Shown here piece by piece: positions 1 through 6,117 of a stretch of 8,496 bases of DNA. Every line of letters begins with the position of its first letter. Positions within the stretch are counted from its first letter, which is position 1. The stretch spans positions 1 to 8,496 of the forward strand of contig CAMBCD010000100.1 in the NCBI GenBank assembly GCA_945863085.1, read 5' to 3'. The position numbers were made by a program, and so were the translations under genes. A model generated the notes under the pieces. That model worked only from the letters and a program-made list of their open reading frames with translations. It was not told the DNA's origin and searched no databases. The stretch is from Bordetella parapertussis (GTDB lineage Bacteria; Pseudomonadota; Gammaproteobacteria; Burkholderiales; SG8-41).

Positions 1-1368
1 CGCGTCATGGGCGGCTCCGGCTCCATCAACGGCAACCTGTTCGTGCGCGGCGACCCGAAGGAATACGACGACTGGCGCGATGCGGGCAACAAGGGCTGGG
101 GTTACTCGGACATGCTGCCGTACTTCAAGCGCCTTGAAGACTATCCCGAGGGCGACAGCGCCGTGCGCGGCAGCGGCGGCCCGATCCACTGCACCAACCT
201 CAACGGCTTCGACCCGCTGTCGGATGCCTTTGTCGCGGCCTGCGGCGAAGCCGGCCACAAACAGCTGCCGGACTACAACGACGGCAGTTACGAAGGCGCG
301 TACCACCTGCAGTACTCGACACGCAATGGCTGGCGCAGCAGCGCCAATGCCGAATACCTGAAACCGGCGCGCAACCGATCCAACCTCACCATCGTGCCCA
401 ACGCACCGGCGACCCGGGTGTTGATGGAAGGCCGCCGCGCCACCGGCGTCGAATTCCGCCGCGGCGACGCGACGCTGAAAGCCAAAGCCCGCCGCGAAGT
501 CATCCTCGCCGCGGGACCGCTGGTCTCACCCCAACTGCTCGAACTCTCCGGCATCGGCAACAGCGACATTCTCGGCAAATTCGGCATCCCGACCGTCCAC
601 CACCTGCCCGGCGTCGGCGAAAACCTGCGCGACCATCCCAGCGCGCGCATATCCTTTGAATGCGCAAAACCGATCACCATCAACGACGTGCTGCGCAATC
701 CGCTGCTGAAGATCAAGGAAGGCCTGCGCTGGTTTTTCAAGAGCGAAGGCCTGCTCACCATCTGTTCCGCGACTTCACAGGTGGCCTGGCGCTGCAATCC
801 GCAATCGGATCGCGCCGACATGGCCATGCTGCTGCTGCCGCTGTCGGGCCGCGACCGTTATGCGCGCACCGCACGTTACGGGCTTGATCCCCACCCGGGA
901 TTCACCTTCGGCCTGAAAGTATTGCAGCCCTATTCCATTGGCCACATCCACATCGGCTCCCGTGATCCGCTGGCGCAGGCCACCATGGACCCAAAATACC
1001 TGTCCCACGAAACCGACGTGCAGCTGTTCCTCGACGGCATGCGATTCGCGCGTCACATCGCACAGATGCCTGCGCTCAAACCGCTGGTGGTACGCGAGAC
1101 CCGCCCCGGCCCGGACATCCAGGACGACGCCGGCATGCTCGACTATATGAAGGAAACCATCCAGACCAGCTGGCACATGGTCGGCAGCTGCAAGATGGGC
1201 AGCGGCGCGGAAGCGGTGGTGGATGACCAATTAAAAGTACACGGCATCGAGCGGCTGCGGGTCATCGATTCGTCGATTTTCCCGACCATTCCGTCGTCGA
1301 ACACCAACATCCCGACCATTGCCACCGCCGAAAAAGGCGCGGCACTGGTGCTGGCGGATGCGCGTTAG
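1..1368 (+). CDS. GMC family FAD-dependent oxidoreductase (choline/alcohol dehydrogenase-like), 5'-partial
   Basis: The frame is open from base 1, so the gene starts outside the window; residues are numbered from the codon at base 1. The visible 455 residues lack the N-terminal GxGxxG FAD-binding segment, probably about 80 residues in this family. GMC signature 1 lies at residues 4-25 (GGSGSING, then FVRGDPKEYDDW). Signature 2 lies at about 172-186 (GPLVSPQLLELSGIG). The C-terminal catalytic block is complete: His392 in SWHMVGSCKMG is the expected active-site base, and Asn436 in NTNIPT is the usual second catalytic residue. Family members oxidise primary or secondary alcohols to carbonyls with FAD; the substrate cannot be told from the sequence. 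The protein is presumably cytoplasmic or membrane-associated through an electron acceptor. A Bug binding protein starts 54 nt downstream on the same strand, so co-transcription is likely. The family call is very secure; an in-window Met at base 7 is not the true start. Confidence 0.95.
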   Translation, partial: RVMGGSGSINGNLFVRGDPKEYDDWRDAGNKGWGYSDMLPYFKRLEDYPEGDSAVRGSGGPIHCTNLNGFDPLSDAFVAACGEAGHKQLPDYNDGSYEGAYHLQYSTRNGWRSSANAEYLKPARNRSNLTIVPNAPATRVLMEGRRATGVEFRRGDATLKAKARREVILAAGPLVSPQLLELSGIGNSDILGKFGIPTVHHLPGVGENLRDHPSARISFECAKPITINDVLRNPLLKIKEGLRWFFKSEGLLTICSATSQVAWRCNPQSDRADMAMLLLPLSGRDRYARTARYGLDPHPGFTFGLKVLQPYSIGHIHIGSRDPLAQATMDPKYLSHETDVQLFLDGMRFARHIAQMPALKPLVVRETRPGPDIQDDAGMLDYMKETIQTSWHMVGSCKMGSGAEAVVDDQLKVHGIERLRVIDSSIFPTIPSSNTNIPTIATAEKGAALVLADAR

Positions 1369-1422
1369 CAGAAGTCAAAAACAGAAATCAAAAATACAAG
1401 CCATTCATACCGGAGGAGAATC

Positions 1423-2397
1423 ATGAACAACTTCAAACGATCCATGATTGCACTGTTGTTGCTGTCGCCGTTTTTCCACGCAGCCCAGGCGCAGACCTAT
1501 CCGTCGAAACCGGTGCGCGTGGTGGTCGGTTTCGCCGCCGGTGGTCCTTCGGACATCGTTGCGCGCCTGATGGCACAGCAACTGACGGCACGGATGGGCA
1601 AGCAGTTCATTGTCGAGAACCGCGCCGGCGCCACCGGCACCATCGGTGCCGAGCTGGTGGCCAAGGCGCCGCCCGACGGTTATTCACTGTACCTGGCCAG
1701 CCAGACCACGCATGCGGTCGCGCCCTATATGTATTCCAAGGTCGGTTATGACCCGATCAAGGATTTTGCGACGGTGGTGCTGATCTCGCAAAACCCCCTG
1801 CTGGTCGTCGTGCATCCCTCGCTGGGCGTCAAGTCCATGAAGGAGCTGGTGGCGCTGGCGCGCAACCGCCCCGGCGAGCTCAACTTTGCCACCGGCGGCC
1901 AGGGTTCCTCGCCGCACATGTCGATGGAACTGCTGAAAAGCATGCTGGGCCTCAACATGATCGCGGTGCACTACAAGGGTGACGGCGCAGCAATCGGCGA
2001 ACTGATTGGCGGACAGGTGCCGATCATGTCGGCGAGCATCGCCGGACTGCTGCCCTACACCAAAAGCGGAAAACTGCGCGGGGTGGCGATCACCGGCGCC
2101 AAACGTTCCGCCATCGCGCCGGAATTTCCGACCATCCGCGAAGCGCTGGACCTGAAGGACTACGAAGTCATCACCTGGTTCGGCATTCTGACCACCGCCG
2201 GCACGCCGGCCGACATCGTCAACCGGCTGAACAAGGAAATCGTTCAGGCGCTGGGTGAACCGGCGGTGAAGGAACAGATTGCGAAGCTGGGCATGGAAAC
2301 TGTCGGCAACACGCCCGATCAATACGCCGCGCTGCTGCGTGAAGAAAACGTCAAATGGAGCAAGATGGTCAAGGCGCTGAATCTGAAGGCGCAGTGA
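1423..2397 (+). CDS. Bug/TctC-family periplasmic solute-binding protein (first copy)
   Basis: This 324-residue protein has a signal peptide: basic N-terminus, hydrophobic stretch at about residues 8-18, and likely cleavage after AQA at residue 23. The mature protein opens with the family hallmark YPSKPVRVVVGF, followed by AAGGPSDIVAR and ENRAGATGTIG. The typical APPDGYSL and YDPIKDF motifs follow. Bug/TctC proteins are the periplasmic receptors of tripartite tricarboxylate transporters and bind small carboxylates or similar solutes; the ligand cannot be predicted here. No TctA or TctB membrane gene is in the window, so it is an orphan receptor as far as visible. A strong GGAGGAG ribosome site at 1412-1418 sits 4 nt before the ATG and fixes the start. 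It probably shares a transcript with the GMC oxidoreductase upstream, suggesting its ligand may feed that pathway (inference). Length and motifs are full and normal. Confidence 0.95.
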   Translation: MNNFKRSMIALLLLSPFFHAAQAQTYPSKPVRVVVGFAAGGPSDIVARLMAQQLTARMGKQFIVENRAGATGTIGAELVAKAPPDGYSLYLASQTTHAVAPYMYSKVGYDPIKDFATVVLISQNPLLVVVHPSLGVKSMKELVALARNRPGELNFATGGQGSSPHMSMELLKSMLGLNMIAVHYKGDGAAIGELIGGQVPIMSASIAGLLPYTKSGKLRGVAITGAKRSAIAPEFPTIREALDLKDYEVITWFGILTTAGTPADIVNRLNKEIVQALGEPAVKEQIAKLGMETVGNTPDQYAALLREENVKWSKMVKALNLKAQ

Positions 2398-2409
2398 GAT
2401 CCGTTGGCT

Positions 2410-2439
2410 GACGGCATGCAACGGCCCGGTATTGCCGTC
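2410..2439. terminator. Candidate hairpin between convergent genes
   Basis: GACGGCA (2410-2416) and TGCCGTC (2433-2439) form a perfect 7-bp stem with a 16-nt loop. It lies in the 51-nt gap between the convergent Bug gene and the Rid gene, so it could end transcription from both sides. There is no T-run after either arm, which argues against a strong intrinsic terminator. Confidence 0.35.
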
Positions 2440-2448
2440 GACTGAATA

Positions 2449-2916
2449 TTAAGTCTGGGGAATCGCCGCTACAACATCGATTTCCACCAGGAATTCCGGT
2501 TCAGCAAGCCGGCTGACAATGAGCAGGGTGTTGGCGGGCGGGGCCTTCAGATCCCTGTAACGCTCCAGCCGGACTTCGCGCAGCGCCTCGATATGGGCGG
2601 GATCCGTCAGATAAGTCGTCGTCTTGACGATATTCTGCAATCCGGCGTTGACGGATTTCAGCGCGGTCTCGATATTGTCGTACACCGCATGCGCCTGTTC
2701 ATGAAAATTTGCATTCTTCACTTTGTAATTTGCATCCGCCGGCGCCTGACCCGACAGGTAGATCATGCGCGCACCCTGCACTTCGACCAGTTGGGTAAGC
2801 CTTGGCGACGTCCATAATCCGGATGGATTCCGGTAAGTGATTGAAAATGCGGGGGCGTCGGGATCGGTGATCACCCGCCCACCCTCCGCATCCATGGATT
2901 TCCGGTGATGCGTCAT
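2449..2916 (-). CDS. Rid (YjgF/YER057c/UK114) family protein without the deaminase arginine
   Basis: This 155-residue protein has one Rid domain, roughly residues 38-153, preceded by an N-terminal extension of about 38 residues compared with the ~128-residue E. coli RidA. The family core is clear: MIYLSGQAP (51-59), the helix VYDNIETALKSVNAGL, then IVKTTTYLTD (96-105) and the closing strand LVEIDVVA. E. coli RidA uses Arg105 to bind the imine substrate's carboxylate. In the matching PAR position this protein has Pro127-Ala128-Asn129, so Arg is replaced by Asn; Glu145 matches Glu120. Archetypal 2-iminobutanoate deaminase activity is therefore unlikely, and it resembles the Rid subfamilies that lack Arg. 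The start is supported by AAGG at 2923-2926, 6 nt before the ATG; the alternative Met8 has only a weak upstream GGA. It is divergent from the triple-Rid gene across 370 nt, which suggests shared control. Confidence 0.9.
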   Translation of the reverse strand: MTHHRKSMDAEGGRVITDPDAPAFSITYRNPSGLWTSPRLTQLVEVQGARMIYLSGQAPADANYKVKNANFHEQAHAVYDNIETALKSVNAGLQNIVKTTTYLTDPAHIEALREVRLERYRDLKAPPANTLLIVSRLAEPEFLVEIDVVAAIPQT

Positions 2917-3286
2917 CAGTTACCTTGACTCGGCAAAGTTGAATACCCGGAACAAATTTTCCCGGGGCCTAGATGGTGAAGATCATAACAGCAACACTGG
3001 CAGCGGCCCCTGCCCCGCGAGTCCCGCGTTTCGGGCAACATCAGTCACACGGAAGCAAGTTCACAATCTGCATCGTGAGAGTTGCATTCTGAACCCAAGC
3101 TGGACAAAAATAGTGACGCCCTCTCGTTTGTCTTAGTTCGCCGCACAAAACACCGCGCGGAGAATTCTCTTGCAACGACAGGTGTTGCAGCAACCGGCTT
3201 TATCCGCATAACGAAAATACGCAATACGCATCAGTCCCTCAAGGCGAGTGCCGGGCAGCTGTTTCAACAAAGGGTACAGGACTGCG
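2917..3286. promoter_or_regulatory. Divergent intergenic region with GTTGCA half-sites
   Basis: These 370 nt separate two divergently transcribed Rid genes and carry no convincing gene. The clearest element is the inverted repeat TGCAAC-N7-GTTGCA (3171-3189), shaped like an operator. A third GTTGCA lies at 3081-3086, 103 bp away. The second arm is also part of the palindrome GTTGCAGCAAC (3184-3194). Just downstream is a tandem heptamer AATACGC-AATACGC (3216-3229). A weak promoter reading for the + genes is TTGCAG (3185-3190) with CATAAC (3207-3212), spaced 16 nt, which would place the inverted repeat over the -35. For the minus-strand Rid gene, TATGAT (complement of 2982-2987) resembles a -10 but has no good -35. 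The right-hand Rid gene has AGGA at 3278-3281, 5 nt before its ATG. No regulator is identified for these sites. Confidence 0.35.
3171..3189. promoter_or_regulatory. Operator-like inverted repeat TGCAAC-N7-GTTGCA
   Basis: Perfect 6-bp arms separated by 7 nt lie about 100 nt upstream of the triple-Rid start. The dyad could be a binding site for a dimeric regulator or, if transcribed, a small hairpin. It does not match a specific regulator consensus that I can name. Confidence 0.35.
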
Positions 3287-4579
3287 ATGAGCAAGGTAAA
3301 ACCGTTGTTGCCGGTCACGCTGGGCAGCGCCCGCATCCCCTACGCCCGCGGCGTGCAGGCCGGTGACTGGATTTTCGCCAACGGCATCCTCGCGACCGAC
3401 TTCAAGAACGGACTGTCACCCGAAGTCACGAGCCCGCGCCCCCTGTCGGGCAAACCCCGATGGCAGCGCGAAGCCGCCTGTCTGTATAAAAATACGCTCG
3501 AAGTGCTGCAGGCTGCGGGAGCCGACTACTCACACGTCGTCAGAACCGACCAATACCTGCCCGACTGGCGTGCCGTCCCTTTCCTGCACCAGGTGCGGCG
3601 GGAATCCGGCGCGCCGTTCGTACCACCCAGCACCTCGGTGCTCGAACCCCAGTTGCTCTACCCCGGTGCTGGCATGGCCATGGAAGTGCTGGCGGTCACG
3701 CCGGGCGGCAAACTCAAACCAAAGCTCGTTCATCCGGAAGGACTGGACCTGCCGGCAACCTCGACGTTCGTGCCCGTCATCGTCGCCGGGGATTTTGTCT
3801 TTGTCGCAGGCTTCCTCGCGGCCTGGAAGCCCGGAGACCTTGGTGGCATCGCGCCGGAGGCGCAGGTGCCGCAGGGCCACCTGTGGAAAGGCAACCGCAT
3901 CCAGCTCGAAGTGGATTACCTCATCCGCAAAAAACTCATCCCCGCGCTGCAGGGCGCCGGCTCCTCTCCCGGCAACGTCCTCAAAGCCCAGGCCTATCTC
4001 ACGGACATCAACGACGTGCCGGCATTCAACCAGGTGTGGGCACGGCATTTCGGCGACAGCATTCCGGCCACCACCTTCGTGCCCACGCTCAATCCGGGGC
4101 TCGCAATCGCCGATGCACGCTGCGAAATCAACCTCGTCGCGTTGACCGATGCCGGCGCCACGCGGAAACAGGTGATCAATCCGCCGGGCGTGGTTCCGGC
4201 CTGCGAGGGACATCCGGTTGCGATGCGCGCCGGCGACCTGCTGCTGTTCTCCGGCATGCTCGCTGCCGACGAAAACGGCCTCGTCGAGTCCGCGCGTACC
4301 GATCCGGCGCAACCCTATTTCAGCAGCAGCATCGAGGCGCAGATGGAATACCTGCTCGACGCCGCAGAAAAAACCTGCCGCGCCGCGGGCACCACGCTCG
4401 CCAATGTGGTGCGCATTCAGCAGTTCCACACGGATCTGCACGATTTCCATGCGGCATGCCGGGCATGGCAACGCCGCCTGCCGGGCCAGCCGCTGCCCAT
4501 CTCGGCCATCGGCGTGCCGGCGCCGCTGCTGGTGCCAGGCTGCACAGTACAGCTGGATCTCTGGGTTTACGCCCCCTAA
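3287..4579 (+). CDS. Three tandem Rid (YjgF/YER057c/UK114) domains in one polypeptide
   Basis: This 430-residue protein has no signal peptide and consists of three Rid-fold repeats at about residues 12-137, 155-286 and 304-429. Each shows the same order: an opening strand ending in a glycine turn (WIFANGILATD, FVFVAGFLAA, LLLFSGMLAAD), a long helix, an AG-x-VxxxQxxLxD-like segment (AGADYSHVVRTDQYLPD, AGSSPGNVLKAQAYLTD, AGTTLANVVRIQQFHTD) and a closing strand. The positions matching RidA Arg105 are about Thr116, Thr262 and Ser406, so none has the deaminase arginine. The Glu120 match is kept in repeats 1 and 2 (Glu133, Glu280) but is Gln422 in repeat 3. RidA is a homotrimer with active sites between subunits, so this chain may fold as an internal pseudo-trimer (inference). 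AGGA at 3278-3281 supports the ATG; an in-frame GTG 39 nt earlier lacks such a site. It heads the probable M20-Bug operon. The substrate is unknown. Confidence 0.88.
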   Translation: MSKVKPLLPVTLGSARIPYARGVQAGDWIFANGILATDFKNGLSPEVTSPRPLSGKPRWQREAACLYKNTLEVLQAAGADYSHVVRTDQYLPDWRAVPFLHQVRRESGAPFVPPSTSVLEPQLLYPGAGMAMEVLAVTPGGKLKPKLVHPEGLDLPATSTFVPVIVAGDFVFVAGFLAAWKPGDLGGIAPEAQVPQGHLWKGNRIQLEVDYLIRKKLIPALQGAGSSPGNVLKAQAYLTDINDVPAFNQVWARHFGDSIPATTFVPTLNPGLAIADARCEINLVALTDAGATRKQVINPPGVVPACEGHPVAMRAGDLLLFSGMLAADENGLVESARTDPAQPYFSSSIEAQMEYLLDAAEKTCRAAGTTLANVVRIQQFHTDLHDFHAACRAWQRRLPGQPLPISAIGVPAPLLVPGCTVQLDLWVYAP

Positions 4580-4791
4580 TCCGGGACGGCAGCGCGCACA
4601 CGGCGTGTATTTCCCGTGAGTACTGCAAAATCGCGCCCCGGCCGGTCTGCAGCATTGGAGGAGAGTGATCGTGGAACGGTTCTTGCATCGGATCTGAAAC
4701 GCAGCTGCACTGAATCCTCCTGTGAAAACGCATCCGAATACCGACGACGGTTTGCCGAAATGACACCCACCACCACAGAGAGGATCCGTAC
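4580..4791 (+). promoter_or_regulatory. Leader upstream of the M20 gene with mini-ORF and SD/anti-SD pair
   Basis: The 212-nt gap holds a very strong Shine-Dalgarno sequence GGAGGAG (4657-4663), followed 7 nt later by GTG and an 8-codon frame ending in TGA (4671-4697, VERFLHRI). Downstream, TCCTCC (4715-4720) is exactly complementary to GGAGGA (4657-4662), so the SD could be hidden in a hairpin. Short palindromes also occur (CCGGCCGG 4638-4645, GCAGCTGC 4701-4708, ACACGGCGTGT 4598-4608). The M20 gene has its own ribosome site, AGGA at 4781-4784, 7 nt before its ATG. This may be a translated regulatory leader or the remnant of a lost gene start. No clear promoter or T-run terminator was seen. 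Confidence 0.3.
4671..4697 (+). CDS. Candidate 8-codon leader peptide (GTG start)
   Basis: GTG at 4671 follows GGAGGAG with ideal 7-nt spacing and reads VERFLHRI before TGA. There is no run of one amino acid, so a classical amino-acid attenuation leader is not supported. It may be a leader, a decoy, or the remains of a displaced gene start. Confidence 0.2.
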   Translation: MERFLHRI

Positions 4792-6066
4792 ATGACGCAC
4801 CCCGATTACGCACGCGTTGCGCGACACATCACACCCGAAGCCGTCCGTGACACGCTGGTCGCGATGGTGGACATTGCCAGTCCGACGGGGCGCGAGGGCG
4901 CGCTGGCCGAGTACATCGTCGGCCGCCTCTCCAGGGCCGGCTTCAATGCCCACCTGCAGGAGGTCAGCGAAAATCGCCCCAATGCCGTCGGCGTGCTGCC
5001 GGGCTCGGGAGAAGGCCCGAACCTCCTGTTCACCGGGCACATGGACACGTCCTACGACGGCGACGAAGACTATCTCAAGGGCGAAGGCTTCAAGGCCAAG
5101 GCCGTCTGCCGCGACGGCTGGATCTGGGGCCTCGGCGCCAACAACATGAAAAGCGGCCTCGCCTCCGCGCTGGTCGCGCTCGAGGCGATCTGCAAGGAAA
5201 ACATCCAGCTGAAAGGCGACCTGCTCTACGGCGGTGTCGTCGGTGAAACCGAAAAAGCCGCCGTGGACGAATACCGCGGCAGTTCGGTATCGGGTTACGG
5301 CATAGGCACGCGGCACATGGTACTGCACGGCATCAGCGCCGATTATTCAATCCTCTGCGAGCCCACCAACCTGCGGGTATGCACGGCCAACATGGGCGTG
5401 TTGTGGGTAAAAATCACCGTCGGCGGAACAGTCAGCCACGCCGCCAACTCGCGCCATCCCAGTGTCACCAATGCCATTGCCGAAATGCACGCCCTCCAAG
5501 CCCGTCTGGAAACATGGATCACGGGTTACGAAGCCGCACATATACATCTCGGCGAACACCCCAACGTGACGGTTGCGGCCATACGCGGCGGCATGCCATG
5601 GCGGCTGGCACGCAATCCGTTTGAATGCAGCCTCTATCTGGATGTACGCACCGTTCCGGGCCAGACCGCGGAAAGCGTCAAGCGGTCGCTGGGCGCCGTG
5701 TTGCGCGAATTCGCAGCAGCCCGGGGGAAACCCGTACCCGTGCTGGAAGTGCTGGTCAACGACCCGCCGACGATGATCGGGGAGGAAGAACTGATCACCA
5801 AGGTTGTCTGCGCCGCGCACCGGGGCATCACGGGCAAGGATTCGCCGTTCATCATCCGCCGAACCGGCGCGGACTCCACGCACCTGAACCGCTACGACGT
5901 GCCATGCCTCACCTACGGCCCCGGCGGGCGAACCCATCCCGACGCAAAAGCCCTGATGCATGCCGTCGGCGAACACGCGCACGTGGACAATCTGCTCACT
6001 GCAGCCCAGGTCTACGTCGACACGGCACTCACGCTGTGCAGCCAGACCGTCGCCAGCAAAACCTGA
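4792..6066 (+). CDS. M20 family metallohydrolase (ArgE/DapE/carboxypeptidase G2-like) with atypical metal site
   Basis: This 424-residue cytoplasmic enzyme has the M20 layout: catalytic halves at about 1-197 and 310-424 around a lid/dimerisation domain at about 198-305 (LWVKITVGGTVSHAANSRHPSVTNAI). Metal and catalytic motifs in order are His83-x-Asp85 (TGHMDT), the GLGANNMKSG segment, Glu152/Glu154 (GETEK), Glu190 (CEPTN) and His390 (MHAVGEH, matching the C-terminal HxxxE metal motif). In most relatives the second motif is DMKGG, whose Asp bridges two zinc ions. Here that position is Asn118. The usual adjacent Glu-Glu pair reads Glu-Thr-Glu. Length is normal and the frame is intact, so this is probably a divergent clade rather than a decayed gene. 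Family members hydrolyse amide bonds of N-acyl amino acids or peptides; the substrate is not predictable here. AGGA at 4781-4784 supports the start. It lies between the triple-Rid and Bug genes in one direction. Confidence 0.9.
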   Translation: MTHPDYARVARHITPEAVRDTLVAMVDIASPTGREGALAEYIVGRLSRAGFNAHLQEVSENRPNAVGVLPGSGEGPNLLFTGHMDTSYDGDEDYLKGEGFKAKAVCRDGWIWGLGANNMKSGLASALVALEAICKENIQLKGDLLYGGVVGETEKAAVDEYRGSSVSGYGIGTRHMVLHGISADYSILCEPTNLRVCTANMGVLWVKITVGGTVSHAANSRHPSVTNAIAEMHALQARLETWITGYEAAHIHLGEHPNVTVAAIRGGMPWRLARNPFECSLYLDVRTVPGQTAESVKRSLGAVLREFAAARGKPVPVLEVLVNDPPTMIGEEELITKVVCAAHRGITGKDSPFIIRRTGADSTHLNRYDVPCLTYGPGGRTHPDAKALMHAVGEHAHVDNLLTAAQVYVDTALTLCSQTVASKT

Positions 6067-6117
6067 GGAACACCTGCAATACCGCCGAACCTTCATCTGA
6101 CCCACCGGGAGATCCGC

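Noticed and set aside
2948..2964. Near-palindrome around the AAATTT core upstream of the minus-strand Rid gene
   Set aside because: Arms match for only 4 bp before an extra C breaks the symmetry, too little to call an operator.
2973..3092. 39-codon + frame in the divergent gap (starts MVKIITATLA)
   Set aside because: It has no good ribosome site or recognisable family and lies within a region expected to hold promoters.
3216..3229. Tandem AATACGC repeat as a possible repeat array
   Set aside because: Only two 7-bp copies exist, so it is noted only as part of the intergenic region; there is no CRISPR-like spacing.
3248..3286. Earlier GTG start for the triple-Rid gene
   Set aside because: The 13 extra residues show no family similarity, whereas ATG 3287 has AGGA at proper spacing and begins just before the first Rid strand.
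3133..3336. 67-codon minus frame overlapping the triple-Rid start
   Set aside because: It overlaps a well-supported gene, has no Shine-Dalgarno support seen and resembles no family.
3530..4813. Long minus-strand open frame of 427 codons
   Set aside because: It lies antisense to the triple-Rid gene, has no recognisable domain and biased Arg/Gly/His content typical of shadow frames in high-GC DNA.
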